Positions 1-8,637 of a DNA stretch of 48,025 nucleotides are shown here, in pieces (positions within the stretch are counted from its first letter, which is position 1; the number at the start of each line of letters is the position of its first letter). The notes beneath the pieces are model-generated. The model was not told the DNA's origin. It saw only the letters and a program-made list of their open reading frames with translations, and did not search any database. A program made the position numbers and the translations under genes. Source of the stretch: JAVJRN01 sp040218415 (lineage in GTDB: Bacteria > Bacteroidota > Bacteroidia > Cytophagales > Cyclobacteriaceae); the NCBI GenBank assembly GCA_040218415.1, contig JAVJRN010000014.1, forward strand, positions 1-48,025, read 5' to 3'.

Positions 1-1056
1 GAAATCTTACACCAATCATTGAAGGCAAATCCAAAAACACCTCTCTTAATCGCACCACACTGGAATTGAAATTCCATAGTAGCTAGTCTCTATGATGAGC
101 ACCAGAGTTCTTAATCGCACCACACTGGAATTGAAATAAAAAAGGCTGTTCAAAACTTCTTACTAGTAATACTCTCTTAATCGCACCACACTGGAATTGA
201 AATCGCCCTTTGGGTTGGCGTTTAGTGAATCCTTCAAACTCTTAATCGCACCACACTGGAATTGAAATGAGCCACAAAGTGATTAATCAGGTTAAAGAAT
301 ATACTCTTAATCGCACCACACTGGAATTGAAATTTCAATGTCAGCTATGAAGTACAACAGCCTAATGCACTCTTAATCGCACCACACTGGAATTGAAATA
401 TTATCAAATCGACGCTGGTAACCGTTGGCGAGTACTCTTAATCGCACCACACTGGAATTGAAATTTGAATACCCAAATTGTTTTTTTCTTTTTTAACGTC
501 CTCTTAATCGCACCACACTGGAATTGAAATCATGTTAAAATGTACGCTAAAGACATTGAGTTAGAACTCTTAATCGCACCACACTGGAATTGAAATATCA
601 TTTTGGCCGTTGCTGCTGCTGTGGTGATTGCGCTCTTAATCGCACCACACTGGAATTGAAATACTGGGGGAAGCAATGGAGGGACTATTGGATTGTTCTC
701 TTAATCGCACCACACTGGAATTGAAATGAGCCACAAAGTGATTAATCAGGTTAAAGAATATACTCTTAATCGCACCACACTGGAATTGAAATCGCAATAA
801 GACGATTTGAAAAGTCTTTGATGAGTTGCTCTTAATCGCACCACACTGGAATTGAAATAGGAGGATTATTGATTTTCTTTTACAACATGGTGTAACTCTT
901 AATCGCACCACACTGGAATTGAAATATACAAGTAAGGTGGCAAAGAAAATAAGTCATTCAACTCTTAATCGCACCACACTGGAATTGAAATATGTACAAA
1001 GTACTAGAAGTAAAAAACCCGTTAGCCTCTTAATCGCACCACACTGGAATTGAAAT
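1..1056 (+). CRISPR. CRISPR array, 16 full 30-nt repeats, cut by the window edge
   Basis: Sixteen complete repeats of 30 nt begin at 43, 108, 174, 239, 304, 370, 435, 501, 567, 633, 698, 763, 829, 896, 962 and 1027. Bases 1-5 are the last five bases of another copy, so the array continues to the left. Repeats start CTCTTAATCGCACC and end GGAATTGAAAT; the only variant I see is T for C at base 1 of the copy at 108. Spacers are 35-37 nt. An ATTGAAAT end is what Cas6-processed type I-B and type III arrays leave as the crRNA 5' handle, so transcription is probably left to right, with leader and cas genes off the left edge (inference). No cas gene is in the window. Two spacers are identical (269-303 and 728-762). 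ORFs read through the array are artefacts of the repeat. Confidence 0.97.
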
Positions 1057-1063
1057 ATTTGAA

Positions 1064-1216
1064 CTAGCGGGTGTAGTATTGCTTATCCGATAGGTATTTG
1101 AAAAAGATAAACCCAAGGATATAATCTCGAAACTCGTCTGCATCCATTTTGCCACGGAGCTCATTGGCAATATTCCAGAGTTGGGTTTCGAGTAGTTTTT
1201 TCTGATCTTCTGACAT
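1064..1216 (-). pseudogene. hsdM: Type I restriction methylase HsdM, N-terminal fragment (50 codons)
   Basis: The minus strand encodes 50 residues beginning MSEDQKKLLETQLWNIANEL and continuing with the RGKMDADEFRDYILGFIF block typical of the very N-terminus of HsdM, the adenine methylase subunit of type I restriction systems. Whole HsdM proteins are roughly 500 residues, so about a tenth remains; the catalytic DPxxGxG and NPPF motifs are absent. After KYLSDKQ the sequence leaves the family pattern and stops at 1064-1066, only 8 bp from the last CRISPR repeat. The fragment is therefore a relic joined to the leader-distal end of the array. It belongs to a different HsdM subtype from the broken copy at 26389. 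It is non-functional as a methylase. Confidence 0.85.
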
Positions 1217-1860
1217 TGGTTGGCGTTAAGCGAAAAATTAGCTTCCCGAGCAATTTAATTCAAGCTTCGTTTAAATGGTGATTGAAGGCCTAATAAAATT
1301 GTGATGACACCATGAAAATGACTAGGTTATGCGTTTCATGTCCGATTTTGCATACTGACTTCTATCCATTGATGTTGTGTGTGGTGGATTAGTCTAAAAG
1401 TGCAATATTCTTATAAAATAGGCCATGGAGGGCTTTTTTGTGGTGGTGTGTTTGTGTGGTGGTGTGTGAAGACACACAGTAATTATGATACATCTCATTA
1501 CCATTGGATAGGTGAGACCAATTACCATGAGTTTGAAGAATTGCTTTTGATAGACCTATCAAGTGATGAGTTATCCTGATGAAATAACATTGCCATTCCG
1601 AATTCATATCGCCTCGCCCTGGCTTATCAATGAACGTTGGGCATTGAGGTAACTAACTCATCTGCATTTTTGAAACTTTCAAAGTAACCTGTTGCCAATT
1701 TTGCTAGTCCTGTATCGGCTTTTAAGCTGATTATATGAGTGCTCAATTTCCTGCTCAACTTGCTTGACGATGGTGGATGTCAAAGGGTTTGAGCAGCGGT
1801 TACATTGTGTTTTGAAGAAAAAAAAGTGTTTAATTTTTCCACAGCCCCCTGAAAAGTAAA
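1217..1860. other. Intergenic stretch with a GT-rich hairpin; no supported gene
   Basis: I see no convincing gene here. Short ORFs on both strands have no recognisable domain and overlap one another. A GT-rich patch at 1440-1480 ends in a small hairpin (GTGTGT, 1462-1467; GAAG loop; ACACAC, 1472-1477). Similar GTGTGT/CACACA patches recur at about 5340-5368, 5500-5540, 7005-7015 and 7137-7180, all inside the left element. Confidence 0.5.
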
Positions 1861-2038
1861 GGTAACGAGGTAACGGAGGTAACGAGATTTTTAAAAAGTA
1901 ACTGATACACTCAAAAAGTAACCAATAGAGAGCATTAAGTAACGAATATATAAAAAAAAGTAACATTGATATTGTTGTATAAGTAATTGATTATTAATGT
2001 TTTAGTTTATGATAATCTTATTTGGTTACCTTGGTTAC
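1861..2038. repeat. GTAAC iteron-like cluster, candidate replication origin
   Basis: The pentamer GTAAC occurs on the plus strand at 1862, 1870, 1879, 1898, 1918, 1939 and 1960, and in inverted form (GTTAC) at 2025 and 2034. The first three are GGTAACG copies 8-9 bp apart; the next four are preceded by A-runs and spaced 19-21 bp, close to two helical turns; the inverted pair is 9 bp apart. The stretch between the last direct and first inverted copy (1965-2024) is very AT-rich. The cluster sits just beyond the 3' end of the primase-helicase gene. Phased short repeats next to an AT-rich tract and a replication gene are the usual make-up of an iteron origin. That function is inference; an operator for several bound proteins is the main alternative. 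Confidence 0.55.
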
Positions 2039-2066
2039 CTTTATAATTACTAGTTCGATCATCATA

Positions 2067-5000
2067 TTAGTTATAATTTGATTGCTGATAGGATAGGCTT
2101 TCAGCGTGTTCAAGGTCTAATTCGGGGATCATATCATATTTTATCACATGGCAATGTGTACTCTTACTACCTAGCTTATATTTGGTCTGCCCGATGTAAT
2201 AGTCTCTATTTTCCAGATAGCTCGTTAGTGAGGACTTGGCCAACGGTGATTCTCCTGTTCGTTTCTTGGACTCAGCATATAACAATTGTACCTCATTCAA
2301 TTTGATGAAAAGTATCTTCTCTTCATAATCACATTCATAGGTCGACTTATTAGTTAAATTTACTCTTGCTGGTGTATCTAACCTGAAATGTCTATCCGAT
2401 AATTGCTTTTTATTATTTAATCCATTGACATGAGTCCAGAAATCGTTTAAAATATCTGATTCGGTGATCATTGCACTTAGTTTAATGACCTCTTTGACTA
2501 CCCACTCTTGATAGTCTTCTTTTGTCCAAGGAAAATTAAAATGCTTTTTGAATAGTTCATACATCGTGAATAGGGCTGTGTAGTTTCGAAGTACCCTTTC
2601 GTCATACTGCTTGCCTCTCGATCGTATAATAGATTGGAGAAACTTAAACTGTTCATTGAAGCTGGTATAATATTCCTTGGCCACATACTCACGGTGCTGA
2701 AGGATTTCAATGATCAAACTGGACAGTCCTTTTTTCTCAATTTCCTTGAGTCTGTTATAAAAATGTACTTGATCATCACTTCGATCATTGGTTAGACTAA
2801 ATGAACAAATAATAGAGCGTGATAGAACCGAATTATCATCTTTGGTAGACAGATACTGACCGATTAGAATAAGTGCGGCATTGACTTTTTGCGTTTCTGT
2901 TTTGTTTTTACTTCCTCCTTTGCCTCGTTCTCTCCCTTCACCGTCATAAGCACCTTTGATCATCTGAAACCATTCATCTTTACATACTTTATCATCAAAC
3001 TCATTGAGACTTACAGGTACATTTTTAAACCTCTGGAGCCTATTGGCAAAGGCAAAGTCAGTACCACCGTTCAAGTTGAAAGCAGACATTTCTCTGAAAA
3101 ACATATTCATGATTGACTCTGCGTATTTGCTTTTTCCAGCTTTTGATTGGCCAAAGCAGTAGAGATGAGGACAATTGTTATCAACCTTGAATACTATATC
3201 TCGAAATAATGCAATGCAGACAAAAAGAATACCTGCATAAGCATGTTCCCCATAGACCTTTTCCATGAGATCCATCCACTCTTCAAAATCTATTTCCGCT
3301 TTTACATAACTTAAATAACGATCGTTCTCGAAGTGATCATTGTCTTTGCGTATTCCGCTGTATATCGAAGATGCAGCAGGACTAAAATAAAATTGATCGT
3401 CGTGCTTCACTAGTCCGGCATCATCGTATTCGACTAAAGCTCCATTATGAACTCGGTCAAAAAAAGCGAAAAAACCTTCTTTTTGCCAACCCAATGTTTT
3501 TAGCTCAAAGGCTTTAGGGAATTCATAGAGGTACTTTTGGTTGAGCTTGTCTAAGTGCTGCGCTGTGCCATAAAAGTAATAGGGGCCTTTGTCAAACAAG
3601 AATTTTCTAAAACTGTCTTTACTGATCAATGCTGCTGAGGGCATTTCTACAATTTCCGCTTTTGTTACCCCATTTTCGAGTCTAAAAACCCTTGTATTAT
3701 CTTCTTCTTCATATTTATGGAAGAGGGGAGTCATCACGAAATTGCTACAATTGCTAAAACTTCCTGCACCTGTCATGAAGTAGTAGCCTGTCTGTAGACC
3801 ATCGACCAAAGGGTAAAAACCGTCACGATAAACATCCTGTACTGTTATTCCTTCGGGTAACTTATCTTCCAAGTCAAGCTGTGAGTTTACTTCATAGCCT
3901 ACCTTTTTTTGTTTTACCTGTGTGAGTGTGGTTTCACAGTCCTTCAAGTCCTTTAATTTCAACTTGCACGAATTGGCTATCATTTTGCGATAGGCATTAC
4001 GGGTAACATTGTTGGGTATTAGTGATATCCATTGTGCGATTTGCTGTGTGGCATCTGCTAAAAGGGTAGGAGTATTGGCCTTATTCTTTAATTCAATCGA
4101 AAAATACTCTAGTGCGTCATGTGTGTGATCCAATAACCACAAAACAGGATCATTTATTTCATCGCTATGCAACAGGTCATAAGGATCTGTTTTTTCAGGT
4201 AATGGGATAAACTTTGCCTCTAGTCCATTACTTATGATCAACTCCATATCTCTAATGGCTGCTTTTTGTCCTGCTTCATCTCCATCACGCAGTATAACAA
4301 TACCCCTGGCCGTTCTCTTGATCATTTGTATTTGATCAATACTTAATGCAGTGCCAAGTGTTCCTACTGTGTTATGGAGCTGCATTTCGTGCATGGCTAT
4401 CACATCGGCGTAACCTTCGGTGATGTATACCATTTGCTCTTTTTTGATGGCTATTTGTGCTTGATCATAACCATAAAGTACTTTGGACTTATCGAAAGTA
4501 GCAGTTTTAGGAGAATTGAGATATTTGGGGTTTTGATCATCAATAGCTCTGCCTCCAAAACCAATGATTTCCCCATATTCATTACAAATAGGAAAGACCA
4601 CTCTTTTCTGAAAGAAGTCGTAATAGTTGCCTTGGTGATTGCGTACAAGACCTGCTTTTTCAGCCTGTTCAAGACCTGCTTTTTCGCTTATGACCTTGTA
4701 TAGGTATCGGCTATCATCGCCAGTATATCCAATTTGAAACTCGTTAATGCTGCTTTCACTAAATCGAAGTAATTGACTTTTGGCTGGGTGATCATCTGCC
4801 AGTTCAGATGCTATGGTAGTAAATCGTTTATTCGATGCGAGTAGCAAACTTTTAATTTCTGATCGTGAAGTGTAAGCCTCTTTTTGTTTGTCGGTTTGTT
4901 TCTCATATTCCACCTCAATGCCGTAATGCTCGGCCACAAACTCAATGGCTTGCGGGTAGGTAAAGCCTTTGAACTCCATTAAGAAATTGATCCCATTACC

Positions 5001-5192
5001 TCCTTTGCCGCTGCTAAAGTCTTTGTAGATGTTCTTGGAAGTCACAACATGAAAAGAGGGTGTTTTCTCTTCCGTAAACGGGGACTTGGCTTTATATCCT
5101 GATCCAGCCTTTTTGAGGTCAACAAACTGGGATACTATGTCATAGGTATTGAGCGCAGCATGTACGGCATCAATGGTTGATTTTTTAATCAT
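2067..5192 (-). CDS. Primase-helicase replication protein of a mobile element, zinc ligands lost
   Basis: A 1041-residue protein combining a DnaG-like primase with an ATPase. Residues 1-95 align with the DnaG N-terminal domain (KSPFTEEKTPSFHV, 35-48), but the zinc-binding Cys/His positions of the family read S, T, D and S. A TOPRIM domain follows, with ITEGYADVIAM (Glu259) and LRDGDEAG (Asp303, Asp305) supplying the expected acidic residues, then DPYD at 336-339. The C-terminal half has a Walker A, GQSKAGKS (681-688), and a probable Walker B around NVPVSLNEFDD (724-734), as in helicase-like ATPases of phage and plasmid replication proteins. It would start replication of the element, presumably at the GTAAC cluster beyond its stop codon. 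It is not the chromosomal dnaG: the zinc site is gone and the neighbours are an HTH protein and an integrase. Confidence 0.85.
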   Translation of the reverse strand: MIKKSTIDAVHAALNTYDIVSQFVDLKKAGSGYKAKSPFTEEKTPSFHVVTSKNIYKDFSSGKGGNGINFLMEFKGFTYPQAIEFVAEHYGIEVEYEKQTDKQKEAYTSRSEIKSLLLASNKRFTTIASELADDHPAKSQLLRFSESSINEFQIGYTGDDSRYLYKVISEKAGLEQAEKAGLVRNHQGNYYDFFQKRVVFPICNEYGEIIGFGGRAIDDQNPKYLNSPKTATFDKSKVLYGYDQAQIAIKKEQMVYITEGYADVIAMHEMQLHNTVGTLGTALSIDQIQMIKRTARGIVILRDGDEAGQKAAIRDMELIISNGLEAKFIPLPEKTDPYDLLHSDEINDPVLWLLDHTHDALEYFSIELKNKANTPTLLADATQQIAQWISLIPNNVTRNAYRKMIANSCKLKLKDLKDCETTLTQVKQKKVGYEVNSQLDLEDKLPEGITVQDVYRDGFYPLVDGLQTGYYFMTGAGSFSNCSNFVMTPLFHKYEEEDNTRVFRLENGVTKAEIVEMPSAALISKDSFRKFLFDKGPYYFYGTAQHLDKLNQKYLYEFPKAFELKTLGWQKEGFFAFFDRVHNGALVEYDDAGLVKHDDQFYFSPAASSIYSGIRKDNDHFENDRYLSYVKAEIDFEEWMDLMEKVYGEHAYAGILFVCIALFRDIVFKVDNNCPHLYCFGQSKAGKSKYAESIMNMFFREMSAFNLNGGTDFAFANRLQRFKNVPVSLNEFDDKVCKDEWFQMIKGAYDGEGRERGKGGSKNKTETQKVNAALILIGQYLSTKDDNSVLSRSIICSFSLTNDRSDDQVHFYNRLKEIEKKGLSSLIIEILQHREYVAKEYYTSFNEQFKFLQSIIRSRGKQYDERVLRNYTALFTMYELFKKHFNFPWTKEDYQEWVVKEVIKLSAMITESDILNDFWTHVNGLNNKKQLSDRHFRLDTPARVNLTNKSTYECDYEEKILFIKLNEVQLLYAESKKRTGESPLAKSSLTSYLENRDYYIGQTKYKLGSKSTHCHVIKYDMIPELDLEHAESLSYQQSNYN

Positions 5193-5565
5193 TTTTATCT
5201 GATTTTTAGTTTAAATAGTGTTTCATCTTAGCGTTGGTCATTGGTTGGGCTTTTTGTGTGTCTTCTTTTAGCAAGACTGTAAAAGACTATTTAAATGGCT
5301 TAAAAGGTGTATTTAATACCTATTCACTACTTCTAAAGGTTTGTGTGTGTGGTGAAATCACACACAGGTACTAGGTTTTTAATTGAGCGTTTTGGTTAAT
5401 AACAGATCGTAATGGTGGTTTATTAAACCGACATCAACTCTCTTGATTATAATAGTGACAATTTCTGCTTTTAGGCTTTCACCATAGCCTTTGGTTTATG
5501 GTGTGTTGTGTGTTAAAAGTGCTTGTCTGTGTGTGCTCATTGATTAGCGCACAGAGATTGTTTTA
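5193..5565. other. Leader of the primase gene: GT-rich and palindromic intergenic region
   Basis: There is no gene here. It contains a GT-rich palindrome at 5342-5366 (TGTGTGTG, 7-nt spacer, CACACACA), a perfect small inverted repeat GGTTTATTAAACC at 5417-5429, and a second GT-rich patch at 5500-5540. The minus-strand genes transcribe across it towards the primase, so the palindromes are candidate operator or attenuation sites (inference). Confidence 0.4.
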
Positions 5566-5808
5566 CTAAATGTTACAGGAATCCTTATTCTGGATATTTT
5601 GAACATAGAACTCAGCTTTATCAGGAAGATCCCAGTCAAGGCGCATTCTTTCAAGTAGCTCAAGTATCTGAAAGGCAGGTTGCACGACTTTACAAGAACT
5701 GGACGCATTATGGTCATCGATAATTTTGAGTATTTCAATAAGGTCAGTACGTCTCATTTCGAGATCCCGTAAAGACTCAATGGGGATAGTGATATCTAAT
5801 GATTTCAT
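5566..5808 (-). CDS. Small hypothetical protein of the left element
   Basis: An 80-residue ORF, mostly predicted helical, with charged segments (SLRDLEMRRTDLIEILKIID) and a C-terminal part rich in Leu and Glu. I recognise no family. It lies between the HTH gene and the primase on the same strand, where small accessory replication or regulatory proteins are often found in such elements. The overlapping 64-residue frame at 5544-5738 is a shadow: it lacks a better start and reads through the same region out of frame. Coding status is likely but not certain. Confidence 0.5.
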   Translation of the reverse strand: MKSLDITIPIESLRDLEMRRTDLIEILKIIDDHNASSSCKVVQPAFQILELLERMRLDWDLPDKAEFYVQNIQNKDSCNI

Positions 5809-5895
5809 TCGGTTTTGTTTTATGATAATTCAAATTGGGCAATTGGGTGTTCCTTGACGGAGAGTTCAACCAAGAGACATTAAATAAGCTGAAAG

Positions 5896-6180
5896 CTATT
5901 TTTTATAGTTTCCTGCAAAATATTGATCCACACATGAGTGGTGCACGTACACTTTTTTCCCAATGTAATTGAGGTGTAGTTTACCTTGGTTCTTCAGTAT
6001 GTTAAACTGGGTAGAACCAATAGAGCAAGCAGCTAAAAATTCCAATCTAGTAAGCCATTCCTTTTGACTGGAGGCTTTGTTTGCGTTGGATAATTGAGAG
6101 CGAAGGAAGCTAATATCCTCTTTCATCCTTTGGAAGTCTTTCAAAGGAAAAGGGATGAAGGTTGTTTCATGATTTATCAT
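5896..6180 (-). CDS. HTH (excisionase/MerR-like) DNA-binding protein
   Basis: A 94-residue protein. The C-terminal half follows the helix-turn-helix_17 pattern: WLTRLEFLAACSIGSTQFN (about 42-60), then a wing of the form LKNQGKLHLNYIGKKVYVH and a final DQYF helix. The N-terminal half is a predicted helical or coiled-coil extension. In Bacteroidota integrative elements such proteins act as excisionases or as regulators of the adjacent replication gene, and its place between integrase and primase fits either. It is analogous in size and position to the HTH gene at 23518 in the right island, although the two sequences are not close. Confidence 0.75.
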   Translation of the reverse strand: MINHETTFIPFPLKDFQRMKEDISFLRSQLSNANKASSQKEWLTRLEFLAACSIGSTQFNILKNQGKLHLNYIGKKVYVHHSCVDQYFAGNYKK

Positions 6181-6280
6181 GGCGTAAGAGTTTATGTGAC
6201 TTGTAGTTTCAAATACTTACGCAAGTATAACTAAGAAAATATAAAAATAGATAAATATATAAAAAATCTATAAATCTAAT

Positions 6281-6991
6281 TCAGCCTCTCTTCCTCCCGA
6301 TTCTTTCTTCGAATTCTCTATCCTCTTTGGTTTTTAATGGAAGCTCCATGAATAAGTTCTCACAATAGTCTCTGAAAGGACTCCAACCATTAGGTCTATC
6401 TGATAGATTGAGTGCTAGAACTTCTGCGACGAAAAAATAAAAATAGCTTTTCTTATTGGTCATTTTTCTCAAAAACCTTATTGTGTCTGTATACCTGGAG
6501 ATGTGGTCAACAATTGAATCAAATAGAGATGGATTGAGTTCTTTAATCATTCTAAGGTGAAAATCCTGATCAAGAGGTAAGGTGACAACATTTTCATAGT
6601 CGCTCACAAGAATCTTCGCTGTGTAGGGTAGGTTCTCTTTTGAAAGGAATTTATAAAGATCCTGTGCTAAAAACTCCTCGAATAGCAAATCAGCTGGCTT
6701 ACAAAGAAAGGTAAACGGTTTACATCTATATGTGAAATCGGTAGCTTCATACTGATACCCGTAATCCTCATAAACTTTTTGAATAGTTTTAAATACTAGG
6801 GTGTCGTTTTTAACAAGTTTGTCAAAATGTGCTTTAGGGTTATTCCAAAAATAACGCTTCTCATAAGTATTTAGCTCCAGAAGAGGCGTGATGAGTTTAG
6901 TATTCGTTCCATTATAAGTAACTCGAACCATAACCGTTTCGCGTTTTTCATTAAGATCAAATCTTAATCCTAATTTCTTTTTTTTAGCCAT
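6281..6991 (-). CDS. Hypothetical basic protein of the left element
   Basis: A protein of 236 residues from the chosen start (MAKKKKLGLRFDL). An earlier in-frame ATG at 7021 would add ten residues but would consume the GT-rich motif that recurs in leaders of this element, so I prefer 6991. The first 60 residues resemble the beta-strand arm of Bacteroidota integrases (RFDLNEKRETVMVRVTYNG), but no recombinase catalytic domain follows. The rest is aromatic-rich (KSYFYFFVAEVLAL, about 182-195) and ends in a charged tail. I do not recognise a family. It lies between the integrase and HTH genes on the same strand, so it is probably part of the element's own control or replication set. Confidence 0.6.
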   Translation of the reverse strand: MAKKKKLGLRFDLNEKRETVMVRVTYNGTNTKLITPLLELNTYEKRYFWNNPKAHFDKLVKNDTLVFKTIQKVYEDYGYQYEATDFTYRCKPFTFLCKPADLLFEEFLAQDLYKFLSKENLPYTAKILVSDYENVVTLPLDQDFHLRMIKELNPSLFDSIVDHISRYTDTIRFLRKMTNKKSYFYFFVAEVLALNLSDRPNGWSPFRDYCENLFMELPLKTKEDREFEERIGRKRG

Positions 6992-7247
6992 GTGATAAAT
7001 GGTTTGTGTGTGCATTTGCAAGATAATAAGCTGCTATGGAAGTTGTTGTTATAGCTTTCAGTTTTCTCCTGAAGTGCTTGTTGGGAGGCGCTCTTGGTGT
7101 TAAATAGGACATGTCTTTCATGTTTATATGCTTATTGGTTTGTGTGTGGTATTGAATTGGTGGTTGTGTGTGTGGTGGTACATGCGTGATTTTTCAGTCA
7201 ATTATCAGTTATTAACATGGTAATGAAATTTACGAACAAGAATCAAA

Positions 7248-8474
7248 TTAGAATTCAGGTTCTTTCCAGCCGTACATTGTCATAGATGGGTCTAATGTGG
7301 TATATATTTCAGTAGTAGATAGTTTCTTGTGTCCCATTGACTTAGAAACTTTTGGCATTTCATTACCAATAGTTATCATTAATCGACCGTAGCTGTTTCT
7401 TCCTATTTTAGCTGAAATGTTTTTATTTATTCCAGCTTCTTTCGCAATTAACTTTAGCTTGTCATTGTACTTCGAATCACTTGTCAAATCTATCATAGCC
7501 GGAATGTCATTCGGGAAATCGTCATCGTACATATTCGATCGTTTTTCTAATAGTTTTTTTGCCATTGTAGAAAGTGGAACAACAAAAGGTACCCAACCTT
7601 CCTTGTTTCTACCTTTAAATCTTCTGTTGGTTAAGTATTCTTTTGCCTTTCCTTCGTTGTTGACTATTGCTTCCAGATGTTCCTTGCTCAGCCTTTTGAG
7701 ATCCGAATAATTTAAACCTGTGAAAACTGAGATTAGAAAAATGTCTCTTGATTTATCCAACACTTCATTATCTAACACGCAGTTTTTCCATGCTTTGATT
7801 TCCTCCATCGTTAAATATACTTGCTCGGACTCGCCCTTAGCCATAAAGCCTTTAAATAATCCTGGTAGGTAATCTGCAAATTTATGTGTGCAAGCATCTT
7901 CATATATGACTTTGAATTTATCAAAATACTTTGATCGAGTGGTTTTCTTGAGATTACATTCTCCAGCAAGATAATCTTTGAAATTAGTCAGTAACTCTCG
8001 ATTGATATTTTCAAATAGGATACAATCTTCAAACGAATTGATTTTCACCAAAAAACTACGATAGGCTTGTATGGTTCTATAAGCTCTTTTTTCGTCATCA
8101 CTTTTGTTCTTATTGATGTTTCGCACGTATTGCGCTGCATATTCATTAAAACTAGTCTTATGTTCCGGTTTTTGGATGTGGGCTTTTAATGATTTAACAC
8201 TTACAGGTCTGCTTTCAAAGATTTCTTTCTGTACAAAGTTTCTAGTATCGGTAAGAAGTTCGTTGATTAAATTATTAGCCAATGGATTGTTTTTGACCCA
8301 TAGGCCGTGGTAAGCGTTTCCTATCCAATCTCTTTCTGTAATCTTTGGGATTTTATTTATTTTGATATAATCTGATTTGCCATTGTAGCTAAATCGCAAG
8401 TGGATAGGGGATAAGCCGTTTTTACTTTTGTAGTTAAGTCTGTTGAAGACTACTGTAATACTTGGGAAATTCAT
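7248..8474 (-). CDS. Tyrosine recombinase (integrase) of the tRNA-Met element
   Basis: A 408-residue phage-type integrase: N-terminal arm-binding domain (1-85), SAM-like core-binding domain (about 105-200) and C-terminal catalytic domain (about 220-400). Visible catalytic residues are Arg359, His382 in MGHKKLSTTEIY, and the nucleophile Tyr391. The first conserved Arg is replaced by Asn255 (FTGLNYSDLKRL) and the His of the HxxR motif by Lys356. Loss of the first Arg is known in Bacteroidota integrases such as IntDOT, so it does not by itself mean inactivity. The gene starts about 160 bp from the 3' end of tRNA-Met, marking that tRNA as the attachment site. It would catalyse integration and excision of the left element. 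Confidence 0.9.
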   Translation of the reverse strand: MNFPSITVVFNRLNYKSKNGLSPIHLRFSYNGKSDYIKINKIPKITERDWIGNAYHGLWVKNNPLANNLINELLTDTRNFVQKEIFESRPVSVKSLKAHIQKPEHKTSFNEYAAQYVRNINKNKSDDEKRAYRTIQAYRSFLVKINSFEDCILFENINRELLTNFKDYLAGECNLKKTTRSKYFDKFKVIYEDACTHKFADYLPGLFKGFMAKGESEQVYLTMEEIKAWKNCVLDNEVLDKSRDIFLISVFTGLNYSDLKRLSKEHLEAIVNNEGKAKEYLTNRRFKGRNKEGWVPFVVPLSTMAKKLLEKRSNMYDDDFPNDIPAMIDLTSDSKYNDKLKLIAKEAGINKNISAKIGRNSYGRLMITIGNEMPKVSKSMGHKKLSTTEIYTTLDPSMTMYGWKEPEF

Positions 8475-8637
8475 AGTGATCAGTTTTTAAAAGTTATAAT
8501 CTGATGACAAAGAATTCGTAAATAAATTAATAAACAAAAGGTGTAATTCCGTGTAATGCAACGCAACACTGAGATGTGGTAACTTACTGGTTTTGAGGGT
8601 TTTGAGTTGCGCGGGGTTTCGGGGAAATGCGGTATAG

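Noticed and set aside
636..911. Minus-strand 91-codon ORF with repeated FQFQCGAIKS units
   Set aside because: It is the translation of CRISPR repeats, not a protein.
1608..1625. GCCTCGCCCT as a possible left attachment copy of tRNA-Met
   Set aside because: Only about eight bases agree with the tRNA end and the rest does not, so it is not a credible attachment repeat.
1379..1966. Short ORFs on both strands in the gap before the GTAAC cluster
   Set aside because: They overlap each other, resemble no family and run through GT-rich or iteron sequence.
2067..5192. Chromosomal dnaG primase
   Set aside because: Zinc ligands are lost, a large ATPase is fused and the neighbours are mobile-element genes.
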